Positions 24,355 through 37,080 are shown, counted from the first letter of the stretch. The stretch is DNA of 64,000 nucleotides from Calocera cornea HHB12733 (GCA_001632435.1 KV424036.1:36623-100622); one strand, 5' to 3'. The notes: a model not told the origin generated them from the letters alone. Program-made: numbers and translations.

Positions 24355-26770
24355 GAAGGTTTGCGGCGTTGCCGGACACGTGCACCGTGACGCCTCACCC
24401 CGTGCGGGTGCTTCCGCCCGCACGGAAGCAGTCGGCCAGGGCATACTTAACTTCCCGCGCGAGGCCGCCGCGCTTGCTCTTGACTCTCTACCATCATCTC
24501 CCCCGGGATCAGAAGCCGTCCGTTTGCACTTCTGTGCACTGGACGATGCTGATGCTGGGGTCCATCCTTCCATCCATGCTGGTCTACGGCCGCAGGTCCT
24601 GATCGGACATCCTCATGCCTTCCTCTGGCTCCACAGCCAGTCACCACCCGCCTAAGTTCGCGTGGTGGTGACTGCCAGTGGCAGCCCTGAGTCTCTGGCA
24701 GAGAGGCCCACCGCGCCGCTCTTCCACTGTGGGATGGATGACTCGGCGCACTCCTGACCTACACTGCTCAGTCGCAAGGCTATGCCAATACGGCTTGGGG
24801 AGCGTGTCCGCTTGCTCGAGCCTCGTCTTCCTCAGACTGCTCAGTGCGGCATCAGCCTACACCGACGAGCTCTACAACCCTGCACTGATCCTACATCCTC
24901 ACTCGGATTGCACCAGTGACAGCGGCGATGGAGGTGTGCCTCATCATGCGCTTCTGTCTTATACTGTCCAGGCTGTTAGTCGGGTGACTCAAGCCCACCC
25001 CTGTGCTACCCTCAGCCTGTCTGGCGGATCAGGTTGTCTCAGATTGTTATGCGCCTGGCCAGTTGACACCGCCTATATCTTGTTTCTGCCTGATGACTCG
25101 CGGCTCAGCACACCTCTATCTGCTCGCCTACCCTTCGCTGCCCCACACTTCCGAAGCATGGCAGCGTTGTTGGGGACGTAGATGCCTGATAGATGTGTGC
25201 GCTGCCTGCGTAGCTTTCTCTGCTCATGCTCCTATAATGCTAGGGGTGGGGGATCCGACGCGCGCGCGGAGAGGCTGCTCAGTCCGAGAGACTGTGACTG
25301 CCGCCGTTCCACCGTGCGCGTCCGGCCCCCCGCCCCTCTCTTTGCAAGGAACAACGCAGCTGATGGCTCTGGCCCACCCCTTTCTGTCGTCTCCTTGCCT
25401 AACGCTGCCTCTGATGCTCACCCGGTGCATCGGATTGTTGTCTGGCTGGCTTGAAGGCTGAGGGGCGTGTAGCGCACTTGCTATACTGTCTATTTGATAA
25501 CATAATGATCATAGGTTCATAAACTCTAAGTTATACCCACAAACAGCTACTTATTCCGACCAGCACAGGACCAGAGACGCAATAAAAGTCTGTTCCATTG
25601 GACCGTGTCACGTGACCATGCCTACGAAGGGGTTTGCTTCCGTTTAGAGGGAAAGCGGAAGCAGTCGGCCACAGTCATATTTTCCCGGGCGAGAGTAGGG
25701 CTCTCTGGTCACTCCTTGCCATCATCGTTCCTGGTGCACTTCCCTTGCACCAGACGACTATGGAGTCTACTATTGTACACTTTTATTCAACTGGTGAATC
25801 TGTTCAGGGACTCGTTATGCCTGGGCACACGCTTCACGACTTGGCTCCACCGTCTCCGTTCGGTGGTGACTGTGCCCGTGGCAGCCCGTCTCACCCAGGG
25901 GCGCTCGCCCCCGTCGGTGGACAAGCTGCCGTATGGCAGGACTCAGTCGTGGGACTGATGAGCTGGACGTTCCAACGGAGTTCGTCCGCTCACCCGGCCC
26001 CGTGTTCCCATCTCACTGCCGGCTCTTCGTGGACAGCTTCTCAGCGCGGCCTCTGCCCACCTCCACGCTCTTCGTCCTCTCACTCCTTCGCATGCCCTTC
26101 TTAGGGCGGGGGAAACTGCTTGAGGACCATGTGGTGGAGGAGCGCATCGTCCTGAGCTTCTCTCTTCTCATGTATAAGCTACAGGTCGGTTGACTCAACG
26201 CGCACCGCTGAGTTGCCCTCTGCCTCCTTGGTTGATCGCGGCTGAACTAGGCTATTGCACATCCGGTCTCTCGACTCTGCCTATATGTCCTGTCTTCCCA
26301 ACAGGTCACGGCTTAGCGCTCCGCTATCCTCTTTGCCTGCCTCGCACCTCTTCAAGACCTTGCCAGGGCATCGTCGCATTGGTGGAGCGAAGGGGAGAGA
26401 TAGAGGCGTGCGATCTCAGCGCAGCATCTTTCGCTCCGTGTCCGGGCCACTGTCGGGCGTGGAGGACTCCACGCACGCAAGGAGAGGCGACTCAGTCGTC
26501 CCAAGGGCTGATGCGTGTCCTTCCAATTGTGTGCGTCTCGTCTCCCAGTCCGAGTTGTCAACACTGATGGAACCCTTTGAAGGGTGAATTCAGTCCACCC
26601 CTTGCCTTTTATGCGCCGTCCTCTCTCTTTGTCGGCTCCTGTAAGCACCGGCTCCTTGTGAATGGCCAGAAGCTGTGAGAGAGGCTGTATTGTGCGTGCA
26701 ACTTGTGAGTATTCACACATCTCAGTCTAGAAACGTGGCTGGGAGCTAAGAACTCGATGCGTTGAACATG
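24355..26770. repeat. Long degenerate repeat, right arm (inverted relative to 5.7-8.9 kb)
   Basis: This is the reverse complement of much of the left arm and lies 3' of secreted-protein copy 4, just as the left arm lies 3' of copy 3. The module with GTCCAGTGCACAGAAGTGC is at about 24,480-24,560 (reverse strand), and the one with GGAACGGCGGCAGTCACAG at about 25,280-25,310. No intact coding sequence was found. The gene block 8.94-24.35 kb is therefore bracketed by inverted repeats. Confidence 0.75.
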
Positions 26771-26841
26771 TCACGTCGTCACACAATTTATTGCCCGCAA
26801 CTGTACCACCACCGCTTTTAGCCCCAATGTACCACAAATCC

Positions 26842-27438
26842 TTAACGTCCTGTGCTCATCGCTCTGGCCGTGACACCTGAACCGAAGCAGTCTGAACACA
26901 TTTCGGTGAGTGACGAGTGTAATCACCAAAACCGAAGATACTCACGGATGTCGAAGGAGTCGAAGGAGGCGCCGTTCGTGGCACCAAAGCACGCGCCGAC
27001 TGAGAGGGTCGAGATTGGAAACGTGAGCTTTGTACCAGAGAACTGGGCAACAGTTCAGCAACCATTTGCGCTTGCTCCGACATAATGCACACATCACCAG
27101 TCCAAATGAGCGCCTCGCAGGTGTCGTCAGTGTCGATGACCTTGAAAGACTTCCTTGGTCCGGGTACTGTCGCCGTTCATTAATGGGTGTTGATTGAATG
27201 ATTATTCCCTTACAGGTGTTGCTGTTGGCTCCGATTGCCCCAACCTGGATGAACTCTTCGAAGCCCTGGCAGCCTACATCACCGTTGGATTTATTAACGG
27301 CATCGAGAGCAAAGGCAGCAACGCACTCGTTCCGCTGAACGTGTCCATACCGAAGCTAGCGCGCTTCTGGATGACCGCCGCCTGTGCCATTGAAGAGAGG
27401 ATAACAGTAAGACCGATGATGGAGGCGAGAATCTGCAT
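26842..27438 (-). CDS. Small secreted four-cysteine protein, copy 4
   Basis: Complete on the minus strand, with ATG at 27438 and TAA at 26842-26844. Exon 1 encodes MQILASIIGLTVILSSMAQA, then VIQKR and ASFGMDTFSG. Later exons give CQGFEEFIQVGAIGANSN, PGPRKSFKVIDTDDTCE, an ALIWTGD-like segment, a CFGA...FDSFDI segment, and HCF...VTARAMSTGR. Intron positions equal those of copy 3. A CTTATA box (27514-27519, reverse TATAAG) is 81 bp upstream. It appears functional: no stop or frameshift was seen. Confidence 0.82.
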
Positions 27439-28130
27439 AGTGGCTGTCTGACTGGCTTTGCGTGTCAAGTCGGGGATGAGCTTGCTGAGCGGTCGTTACT
27501 GCTAATGCCACCCCTTATATACAAGTGAGCACTCTCAAGATCTCACGGCAACAGTCCTCGACTGAATGCGTATGATGGGTGGCCGAGTTGATGAACAATC
27601 GGTTCAGTTCAGTGCTGATTTGTCGACAACGTGTACGCCAGCTCAGAGTGCGCCGTCCTCGTCAATCTCTCTAACCCCTTACAGTGATTGACGAGCCGCA
27701 AGAGCGCCGTACGCCGCCCTTAAAATAACCGGGCTCAAGGCCGCGTACTTTGATAATGTACAGTAACTTCTTACCGCTCAGGGACCCAAACACATTCAAT
27801 TGAAAGGCGCTGATTCATCGTGTGTGATTGCTTGGACCCTTCACCCGCCGGCTTCTCAAATCAAGGAGTCCTGGGCCTGTATCTCGTGGTCAATATATGA
27901 TGGTCCGATTGAACATGTACTGTACAATGTTTAGGTCGTCAAGTGGGGCAGTGCTTGCCATGATAGAGACGGGCACAGAAGCTTTCGGCCTTGTTCACGA
28001 ATGACAAGGCATCTGCATACCCCGCATGCAGGACTCCCATCCCCAACTGAACGAACATCTTAATGCGGAGACCGCTTCCCGACTCAGAAGTGCTGTCGAC
28101 CTCAGCACCGATCCTCAACACCAAGGGTGT
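27439..28130. repeat. Upstream block shared by secreted-protein copies (copy 4 version)
   Basis: It aligns in the same orientation with 39,711-40,390 upstream of copy 7. Shared phrases include GATGAACAATCG, TAACCCCTTACAGTG, TTCACGAATGAC and CTTGTAAGCCC. Copies 3, 5 and 6 have the same block. No gene is supported. The copy-to-copy conservation suggests promoter function or a duplicated mobile unit. Confidence 0.7.
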
Positions 28131-29710
28131 ACCGAATTGTAAGCCCGTGGACTCTTCCGTTAGACGAAAGTGTGCACATAGGGCAGCGAGGTTGGAGGAG
28201 TGCTATGCTGGTACCTAGTACTAGTACGCCCTCTTCCCGGTCCATGGTATTCGCATGGGAGGGGTGCTGTAATGACCTTCCTATGACAAAATGGGGCCCA
28301 TTCGGATGTTATGCTATTGTTAGCGCCATCACGTGGCGTGTGGGGCACATGTTGCGTGTATGGCTTGCTTCCTTTTATGTGCCTCAATGTAATGGATATA
28401 GGCTCGTGGCTATCTGCCGACGGTATATCCAGCAGGAGCAGGCGGGAGAAGCTGCGGAGAGGGCCGAGAGGCTTTCACGTGTGGGCCCCACCCGCGGAGT
28501 TTCCTCCCGCTCTCGGGGGAAAAGCGGAAGCTTTCGGCCAGGGCATAACTTCCCGCGCGAGCCGCTTGCTCTTCGACTCTCTGCCATCATCTCCCTTAGG
28601 GATGCGGACTTGCTGTCCTTAATCTTCCTCCAACTAGGCGAATCGGAAGTCTTTAGTTGTACGTTTCTGTATAATATCCAGTTCTGATCGGCGACTTGTC
28701 TTTTTTGGACGTGCTCCACAGCCTGTCACCACCGTCTTTGCGCGTTCGTGACTGCCACTGGGCACTCCGCTCTCCCCCAAGGCAGCCTCGTCGGTGGGTA
28801 TGGTGCTGGTCTTATACCACAGATTGGGCGGCCCGGCGCGTCCCTGAACGGCATCGCTCAGTCGCCAGCTTGATGTCGTAGCTTCGGTCAGAAACGTGCC
28901 TGGTCCCTCGACCCCATCTTCTCGCCCTACCGGACCTTCCACCCTTCTGGACGCCTTTTGGACGCGGTTTCAGCCCACCTCCACAGCCTTGGTCTCTCAC
29001 TGCTTTGCATACCCTTCTAGGGCAGCAGCAGCTGGCTGAGGATCATGTGGTGGAGGGGGGCGCCGTCCTGCGCTGCTCTCTTCCCGTGGCCAGGCTACAG
29101 GTCAGGTGACTGGATGCACCCTGCTGTTGCGCTCCGCCTTTCTGGCTGATTTGTGCTGCTCAACAGACGTCGTGCATCCGGTCGCTCGACCCCGCTTCTA
29201 TTATGTTTCTGCTCGACAATTGGCCACTATGGCCACCCCTCTCGTCCTTGCATGACTTACACTGCTTATGCTCTTGCCAGAGCATCGCAGTGTGGAGGGT
29301 GGGAAGTAGGAAACAGACGCGTGCTATGCCTCTGCCCGGATTGCTTTGTATTTCATGCGACTCTCCGGTCTAGAGCACTCCACGCGTGTCAGGAGGCGCG
29401 ACCCAGTCGTCTTGACTGCTGAGACGTGTCCTTCCATTTGTGCACGTCTGGCGTCTCAGCCCTAGCTGTCAACATTGCGACAACCCTTGGAAGAGCGAGT
29501 TCAACCGACGCCTCGCCTCTTCTCCGTCATACGCTCTTTTGGACGGCGCCTGCGAACACCAGCTCGGTACGAATGACCCGAAGCTGCGACAGGGGTATAT
29601 CGTACCCGCGAATTATGATTATACTGTCATCTCAGTCTGCAAAGAGTAGGGAGCCTAGGACTCGACGCGTCACACATGAATGAGGTGGCGCCACATACAG
29701 CACTACACTG
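28131..29710. repeat. Further degenerate repeat 3' of secreted-protein copy 5
   Basis: From about 28.44 kb on it repeats the modules of the long arms (AGCGGAAGCTTTCGGCCAGG, then GCTTGCTCTTCGACTCTCTG). Nearer to copy 5, TTGTCAACATTGCGAC-type sequence matches the 3' flanks of copies 3, 4 and 6. The part 28,131-28,430 has no recognisable content. Confidence 0.65.
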
Positions 29711-29730
29711 CTCCAGTCGGCCGTGCATTC

Positions 29731-30334
29731 TCAAGGTGCTGGGCTTGGCATCGCTCTGGCTGAGAGGCCCCCGGGGAAGCAGTCTGGTTACACTAGGGTG
29801 AGTAACGGGTGAAACCAGCAAGATCGAAGATACTTACGGATGTCGTAGGATTCGAAGGAGTCGCCAGTCGCGGAACCAAAGCACTCTCCGTCTTCGAGGG
29901 AGGATGCCGCCACGGTAAGCCTTGAACCAGAGAACTACGCAAATGAATATGTCAGCGACCATTTCGGTCAGCCAACATGTTACGCACATCCCCAGTCCAA
30001 AGGATCACCTCGCACGTATGGTCAGTGAAGCTGACCATGAATGACTTTATTGGTGAGGGGACTGTGAATATGAATCAACTGGTCTGGATCGAAAGAGAAC
30101 TTCCTCACAGGTGCCGCTGTTAGCGCCGACCGCGGTACCCTGGAAGAACCCATCGAATCCCTGGCAGCCTTAGAGCACGGTTGGATTGACGGCGGGCATT
30201 CAGAGTGAAGGCTTCAACGTACTCGTTCCGCTGAAGGTGTTCATCCCGAAGCTATTGCGCTTCTGGATAACCATGGCCTGCACCATGGACAAGAGGACAA
30301 CAGTAAGACTGAGGATGGAGGCGAGGCTCTGCAT
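29731..30334 (-). CDS. Small secreted four-cysteine protein, copy 5
   Basis: Minus strand, ATG at 30334 and TGA at 29731-29733. Exon 1 encodes MQSLASILSLTVVLLSMVQA, then VIQKR, then NSFGMNTFS. Following exons give CQGFDGFFQGTAVGANSG, KSFMVSFTDHTCEVILWTGD, FSGSRLTVAAS, CFGSATGDSFESYDI and a C-terminal HCFPGGLSARAMPSPAP. It is more diverged than copies 3, 4 and 7, with a different C-terminus, but all splice sites and four cysteines are kept. The TATA box (CTTATA on +, 30409-30414) is 80 bp upstream. It is head-to-head with copy 6. Confidence 0.78.
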
Positions 30335-31269
30335 GTTGGCTCAGTGACTGGCTCTGCGTGGCAAGTCGGGGACCAACTTGCCAAGCTGTTGTTATACTCG
30401 TGCACTGCCTTATATGCGAGTGAGCCCTTCAAGAACTCACGGCAACATTTGGCGACTCAATAATGCTTATGAGGAATGGCCGACTTGATCAATAATCAAT
30501 CGATTGCAGTGCTATTGGCCGAATTTGTCCGCCGATGACTCGTAAGGTCACCGAACCCAGCTTTCGAGGCACCCGGGCCTACATAATGCCGCCAACCCAG
30601 AACGAAGAGTCGATAAATCTATAACTTAGAACTCAGGAACCCTGTGCATTCACGTGAAAGGCCCGGATTCAGTATTCGTAATTTGCTCAAACTCTTCGCG
30701 GCAGCGGCGCTATTCAATGACTGTTCGACCGAGACCTCGTGGCATATATATGAGTTTCCATCCCCCACATGTGGCGCAGCGCTTGAGCGATGGACACGGG
30801 CCCATAACGTTTTGATCCTAGCTGTACTAACCACAACACTCTCATCAATGACAAGGAGCCTGCGTTCGCTGCGTGTAGGATTCTCAACCCAACTGAAAGA
30901 ACAGCGTGATGCAGACACCTCTTCCCGAGTAATGTCGTATCCCCAGCACTAAGGGAGTGTCCGATTATAAGCCGGTGAACGTATGGCGGCGAGGTCGCAG
31001 GAGGCACCAGAGGGCCGCAAGATGAAACTTTGCCCCGCCCAGCTCACTTGTACGTCATAGGCGCAGAACATATCGCGCCAGCTATCTACTGTCTCCACAG
31101 TACGTAAATGCATGCGCGTATAGGACAGATATTGATTCGGGCGACGTCACAGGTAACCCAACCCCATCGGGGCACTTCTGTGACCCGTGGCGCGTGACAC
31201 GCCGTAAAACAAAGAACGCTGGATCCATAGCTCATCAGCTGCAGGAGTAGCAACTCGTTTTCAGCCTCG
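30335..31269. repeat. Upstream block of secreted-protein copy 5
   Basis: The part at 30,620-30,780 is the inverted counterpart of 4556-4720 (both contain TCATTGAATAG or its complement beside CACGAGGT and ATATAT). The part at 30,830-31,000 matches the block upstream of copies 4 and 7. No gene is supported. Confidence 0.6.
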
Positions 31270-32486
31270 TCGAAGAGAGTCGCCCCTGCAGACCCGTCTT
31301 CATCGGACTTCGTCAAACACGTTCTCAGTGATCCACCCGATCACAGTCAGCCCTACCCGGCATGGCAATTACCGGTGCCCCTGGATACTGCACGTCGCGA
31401 GCGGCCTTCGGAGTGGCTCGTGTATGCTGAGGCCGACCCTTTCACTAGGTCGCTTACAGCAATCACGGCTCTGACGGCTGCAACACCTTCAGGAATTTCA
31501 TCCCACCAAAGAGTATTCACGGCTTACTCAGGGGGGAACGTATTGCTACGCCCGAAAATGACCTGCAACCGATGCGATATTCGGATCTACCGTTGTCCAA
31601 GTACGCCGCGGGTCGCGCCTCGGGTCATACAAGTGACCTGATGGAGCCGGTTTAAGTTACCTGTTAAGTCTCTCTAGAGAGTCCCTGTCCGTCATGACGC
31701 ACCGCTTTTCTGGTTTGTTTTGTCCGTGAATCGCAATGGTAATCACAGCACCATGACATCCGACTAGGACGCATTGGAAAGTAGGAAAGTGGGTAGAGCA
31801 TCTCTCCTATGCGCCTCTGCGAGTACCGCGGACAGTGAAAGCGGGCATGCGAGGAGGTTAGCGAGGCGCAGTCCCAAGACCTTGCCACCGTACGAACACG
31901 CTTTTATCTAACGGCATAGGGGCTTACAAGCCGGCGGTTCCTTGGTGCTGAGGGTGGACCCACAGCTCAATAGCACAGCAAGATGTCCATTCTGATGGAG
32001 TGCCTCCGGGCGGGGTCGGAAGCAAATGCGGTGTCATTCGTGAACGCCGCGTCAGAGTAATGACCAGCCCTCAGCCACCGTCTCACTTGCCGCGTTGCTG
32101 TACACACCCCTGGAAGTGCAGTACTAAGCAGCCATTGAACTGAAAGCAAGGCGGGTTAGGATCCAAAGCAGACGCCCGCATCATGGTCACGAGAGTTACA
32201 GTAAGCGGCTCTTCCGCCGTTCAAGTGAATGCATGCGGTCCCTGAGTAGGCTTCGTTTACAGTAGGCGACGCTAGGCCGCGCTGCTTCGAAGGCTGAGTT
32301 CGGTGATCTCACAAGTTGTCGAGCACTGTAAGGGGTTAAGAGCCTGGTGAGGACAGCGCATTTTGAGTTGACGTACGCGTAGGTTGGCGACTCATGGCAC
32401 TGAAATGAGTCGATTGTTCATCAAGTCGGCCACCCATTATAAGCATTGAGTGGAGGACTGTTGCTGATTGAAGATGCTCACTTGGA

Positions 32487-32492
32487 TATAAG
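32487..32492 (+). promoter_or_regulatory. TATA box of secreted-protein copy 6
   Basis: TATAAG sits 80 bp upstream of ATG 32567 within GCTCACTTGGATATAAGG, the same block and spacing as in copy 3 and, inverted, in copy 7 (39785-39790). Confidence 0.7.
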
Positions 32493-32566
32493 GTAGTGCA
32501 CGGGCAGTAGCAGCAGCTCGACAACTGGTCCTCGACTTGGCACGCAGAGACACTCAGAAAGCCATC

Positions 32567-33169
32567 ATGCAGATCCTCGCCGCTATCCTCGGTCTTACTG
32601 CTATTCTGTCTTCCATGGTGCAGGCATCGGTCATTCAGAAGCGTGCTAGCTTCGCTATGGACACGTTCACCGACAACAGTGTGTTCATTTCTTTGTTTTC
32701 GATGCCGTAGCTAATTCATCGGTGATATAGATTGCGAGGGCTTCGGCGAGTTCATCGCGGTTGGCGCGGTCGGAGCCAACAGCAACCCCTGTGAGGAAGC
32801 TCTCTTTCGATCCATACCATCTGATTGATGTTCACAGTCCCTGGAATAAGGAAGTCGTTTGCGGTCAGCTTTACTGACGGGACGTGCGAGGTGATCCTGT
32901 GGACTGGCGTTGTCTGTACTATATCGGTTCTCGTGCAAACGGCGGCTGAAGTAGTGAACAGTTCACGGGCTCGAGGATCACGTTTGAGGCCTCTGCCCTC
33001 CAAGACGGTACGTGCTTCGGCACCGGCGAATCCTTCCTATCCTTTGACATACGTAAGTTTCGTCGGTCTTCGTGATTCCGTGTTCCCCTCGTCACTCACT
33101 GCGATCTGTTCAGACTGCTTCGATACTTTTAATGGTGTCTCGGCCAGAGCGATGAGTACAGGGCGATGA
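32567..33169 (+). CDS. Small secreted four-cysteine protein, copy 6
   Basis: ATG 32567, TGA 33167-33169. The signal peptide MQILAAILGLTAILSSMVQA is followed by VIQKR and ASFAMDTFTDN. Later exons encode CEGFGEFIAVGAVGANSN, PGIRKSFAVSFTDGTCEVIL, FTGSRITFEASALQDGTC, a FGTGESFLSFDI segment and HCFDTFNGVSARAMSTGR. The WTGV/FTG splice junction uses GTCTGT rather than the GTGCGT found in copies 3 and 5. The start and signal peptide are identical in nucleotides to copy 7, but the mature part is not. Confidence 0.82.
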
Positions 33170-33355
33170 GGCTCTCTGAGTGGCTCCAGAATTGCGGTGT
33201 AAGACTTCACGCCATGTTTATATTCTCACTTTCTCGACTTTCCACTTGTCTCGCAACCTGAGATGAGAGGATAATTATAGGACACTCATACAATGCACGC
33301 CTCTGTTATGCGCCCCAAGCCAGTGCTCGGAGAGACCGTCCAACAGACCGTAAGG

Positions 33356-34700
33356 CGCATAAGAGGCCAAAAACCCCCTTTCCCAAAGTGTTGTCGCCGT
33401 GCTTCCAGCCGGGATGAGAGAGAAGATACGGGCATGGAAGAACACGTATCAAGTTTCAAGACGACTGAGTCGCCTCTCCGGCACGCGTCTAGTCCTCCAC
33501 CCCGGAGAGTGACCCAGACAAGGAGCAATTGAAACAGTGCTGGAATCGCACACCTGTGCCTTTCTGTTTGCTCCACTGAAGTTGCGACGCCCTGACAAGG
33601 GTGTGAAGCAACGTACGGCAAACGAGCAGACAGAGACATGCAAAGCCGGGAGCTGTTGAGTAGACAGAAGATAGATGTGGAGTCAAGTGACCGAACGCGA
33701 ACATACTGCTTGACCCCAGATCGGCCAAACAGGCTGAGGGCAACCCAGTGGAGCGCTTCGAGTCACCCAACCTGTAGTCTAGACTGATGAGGTATGACAT
33801 AGTCGACCTGAACACAGGATGCCAAATCCGGCTCAGGTAACTCGAGCCAACCCTAAACATGCAACTCACAACTGTAATCGGAAGCTATATCTGATTCCGT
33901 AGATACACTACCCAATACCCGAAAATGTTTAGTCGCTCTTTACCTCCTCTAATACAACCATATTCACTCATTCTTATTCCACACTCTCCTCATTGTAATT
34001 GCACACCTTGTCATAGACAGGGGAAGAGAAAAGCGCAGGATGATGTGCACTCCCACCACAAGGTCCTCAAACAGCTGCCGCTGCCCTACAGGGTATGCAA
34101 AGCAGCGAGAAGACCGAGGATGTGGAGGGGGCTGGAGTCATGCCCAGAAAGCATCTTGAAGGTCAAAGGGTTGAGAAGACGGGCCAGCCAAGCAAACACG
34201 CTCTAAACCAAATCCACAACATCAACCTGGTACCTGAGCGCTGCCATTCAGAAGCATGCCAAGTTACTCAACCCATGGCATAAGACTAGCGCCAGGTCCC
34301 CAGGCAAGACTGGACGCGGCAGGGGGGGGGAGGGGGGGGAGGGGCAGAGTGGGCACATACACCGGAGTCATTTGGTGAGTGAAGAGCAGGCTGGTGACCT
34401 CCCGGGGGACATTATGCTCTGGCCCAAAGCTTCCACTTCTCCTCATCCAAGCGGGGAGAATACTACAGTAGTGGGGAGGGCTAGTCACGTCATACTCTCC
34501 ATGGAAGCCGGTGCTCTGTGGCTTCTCCCACAGCTGCTGTTTGGTATGGTTGTTAGTAGATATGTGGACTGGAATATACATTTTCAAACCAGCAAGCTAC
34601 ACTGTTGAGAACGTGGACGTGAGGGAAAGCCCAGTATCGATTTTAGGGATCACACCCGGTCTAAATTGAGTTGACTCTGTTTAAGACAATACCCTCACGT
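33356..34700. repeat. Degenerate repeat 3' of secreted-protein copy 6
   Basis: It contains the family's downstream phrases (ACTGAGTCGCCTCTCC, CGCATCGCACACC-like, GAGAGAAGCGCAGGA-like) in the same orientation as 5.9-6.3 kb. A G-rich tract (34,320-34,340) lies inside. No gene is supported. Confidence 0.65.
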
Positions 34701-35482
34701 AGACTACCAGTTAGCGGGCCAAATCAGTTGTGGGTCACATTGTTGGACCTGCAACTTTTGCATTGCTAGAACTTAACACAATTTATGGATTATGTCAAGC
34801 AGAATGGGTGTCGGACAACCTATCTACATCAGCTGCCTCTGGGCAAGTTCTGGTGTTGTGTCCTGCTGTACAGCAGAGTCCACAGAGCCAGGGGCCAGTC
34901 TTTCAGTGCTTTGATGGTCCCTCTCCAGCACCTTGATCATGTCTGTCCCCCTCAATAACACCCATTTCTGCCATGAGCTGGGCAGCAGCCTTACTGGTAA
35001 GATGTCAGGGGACACTCTATTTTCCTTCCTTATTCGGCTCTTACTTGCTTCAGAAGCACTTCCCAACAGGGAATCTGGCCTTCAGGGTCCAGGCCTATGG
35101 TCTAGAGTGTGGCCCGGACAACTGCGCAGCCATGAGTCTGGCCACTCATCACGACTCAGCAGCCACGACTTATACACACGCAGCCTCGTTCCATGACCTG
35201 CTCCATGATGTGCCCCATGATGGGTTCCATGCTCTTACCCATGCAGGTCTGTAGGGTATATATAGGTGGGCTTTAGGCCCCTTAGCTCCTCAGATCTGGT
35301 CTCTGAGGAATCCCCCACCATAGGGACTTAGGCACTCGATCAATCATACACCTATTCCCCTATACTCAAACCCCCTCATACATCACTACTCCACCTATCC
35401 CACTTGACTCTTATACTTGTCTACTGTCAGGCAGCCTTGTTACTGTGGTGTGCCCTCACATAAGAGTTCCAGAATCTTGAAA

Positions 35483-36570
35483 TCAAGTTTGCTTTGCCCT
35501 CTGCCACTTCAAAACTGCTTCATTTGCCTCTTCAAGGAGGGTGACCCTACTGCTGAGATGTGTGAGTTGATGGCTCACAGCAACTGTTGCCTTTGCCAAG
35601 TGGTCAACCAACTCATAGATTGGTGTAGGAGAGCTACTTTGATACTGGGAGATTTGGTGCTTGAGAAGAGTTGACTGTGCAAGTGCCTTGGTAGTGGTCT
35701 TTGGTGTTTGCAAAACCCAGGGCTGAATGGGGCCGTCTGGGGTCATCTGATATGGTGGTGTGTGCAGGCATACATCCAGCTTCAGCAACACAGCATCTGG
35801 GTTGAATGGGACAAGGCCAGCCCCCTGGAAACCACTTTTGATATTGCAAGTTGTGACTGTTTTGTCAAATGCTGCATGGAATGCTGGAAAGAAATCAGCC
35901 TTGGTGATATGAGTGCTGTGGGCTGCAATCAGGCAGGAGATTTGGTCACCATATGCCCTCTTCAAGGGACTAAAAAGGCTGACATCAAGCAGCTGAGTGA
36001 GATGTGAGCGCCAGAAGACAGATTGGAACAATTGTGCTGTTCTTGCAGTATTCACTGAACTCAGCATTCACATGGCTTTTGTGACCAGCAAGCACTAGCA
36101 TTTGCCATTCACCCATCTGGCCAGCTCGGGTGTGCTGATCAAAGTGCTTCAGCCATTCTAGACCGGTCTTGTTATTTGTCCAGTCCTTTGGTGTGGTCTT
36201 CACAACCCAATGCCATGGAATGTTGCCCCGAAAGTACCAGGGTACAAGATGGTGCTCGCCTGTGATGCAGAGAAATGGAAGTGCCACATGCCTGTCTGCC
36301 AAAATGCTGCATATTGCTGTTGCCCATTCACGGTTACCAGGCTTGAGAGCTTTGGGTTTGCCGGTTCACTCAAAGTGTGTTACAACAACTGCTGATTGGA
36401 CCAGGCCCATCTGAACACCGGTCTCGTCGAAGTTGTAGAAATTGGTGTTGTGGATCCCATACTTTGCTTGCATATTCTTGACAAGCTCAAACCAGGGGCT
36501 GTCAGGGGATGCCCCATTTCACCAGGCGCAATAGATCAAGACGCTGAGGCAAGGGAGATCACTGACCCTT
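35483..36570 (-). pseudogene. DDE transposase (Fot1/Pogo type), inactivated
   Basis: Read on the minus strand. NTNFYNFDETGVQMG carries the first catalytic Asp. THFE is followed by an in-frame TGA (near 36,380), then TGKPKALKPGNREWATAIC, WYFRGNIP and LVLAGHKSHVNAEFSEYC. The second motif of this family is normally LDGHxSH, so the second catalytic Asp is Ala here. A frameshift near 36,005-36,015 separates TSH from LTQLLDVSLFSPLKRAYG, which carries the third acidic region, followed by the helix-rich tail GFQGAGLVPFNPDAVL. One stop, one frameshift and one lost catalytic residue make it inactive. The N-terminal helix-turn-helix part (36,570-36,950) is not readable as one frame. Confidence 0.88.
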
Positions 36571-36894
36571 GGGACCTCAAGGCAGAAATCACCATGGACA
36601 AGTGGCAATGGGACTGGACAACACTCAGGCATCATAAGTTGCCAGAGGCAACACAAAGGTGCTCCATTTCCCAAATAGAGAAGGTTTGTAAGTGGGGATT
36701 GCAGGTTGCCCTTGGACAGCAGGCCAAGGAGGCGATGGGGAAGCGGCCCTGAACAACTGTACAGTCAGCCACAGGATTTGCTTCCTTTTCCCCTAGTATA
36801 TATATACCCCTAGCTAGACCCTTGTACCCCTCAGAACTGATCTCTGAGGAACCCCCATAGGGCCTAGTCATTAGACTCATTTTCAAAAATCTGT

Positions 36895-37080
36895 CACCCT
36901 TGGTTGCTCTTGGTTGCCTACAGCGGCAACAGCTCCACCAAGGCAACTCTCTACTTTCCCTCCTCTCTTATTGTCATCTGGCAACTCACACCTTGGTCAC
37001 TCCTGGTTACCTACAGCAACAGCAGCTCCACTAGGGTGACTTCTCAACTCGACCCCTCCCCTTATTATCAGTGGCGACCC
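36895..37080. repeat. Approximately 92-bp tandem duplication inside the Fot1-like element
   Basis: Two diverged copies: the first has CTTGGTTGCC-TACAGCGGCAAC and the second CCTGGTTACC-TACAGCAACAG, each followed by AGCTCCAC and a pyrimidine-rich run ending in TTATT. Confidence 0.7.

Larger units (their letters stand above)
31270..33355. repeat. Large inverted repeat, left arm (contains secreted-protein copy 6)
   Basis: It pairs with 38,922-41,035 in opposite orientation. From about 31,640 to 32,619 the two arms are nearly identical: short open frames of 74, 60 and 62 codons have the same translation in both. The inner part (33,043-33,350) is also nearly identical. The outermost 350 bp are more diverged but alignable. 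Between these, about 420 bp covering the mature part of copy 6 differs from copy 7. Confidence 0.9.

Noticed and set aside
34320..34342. G-run as a possible G-quadruplex regulatory site
   Set aside because: It lies in degenerate repeat DNA away from any gene start, so no function can be supported.
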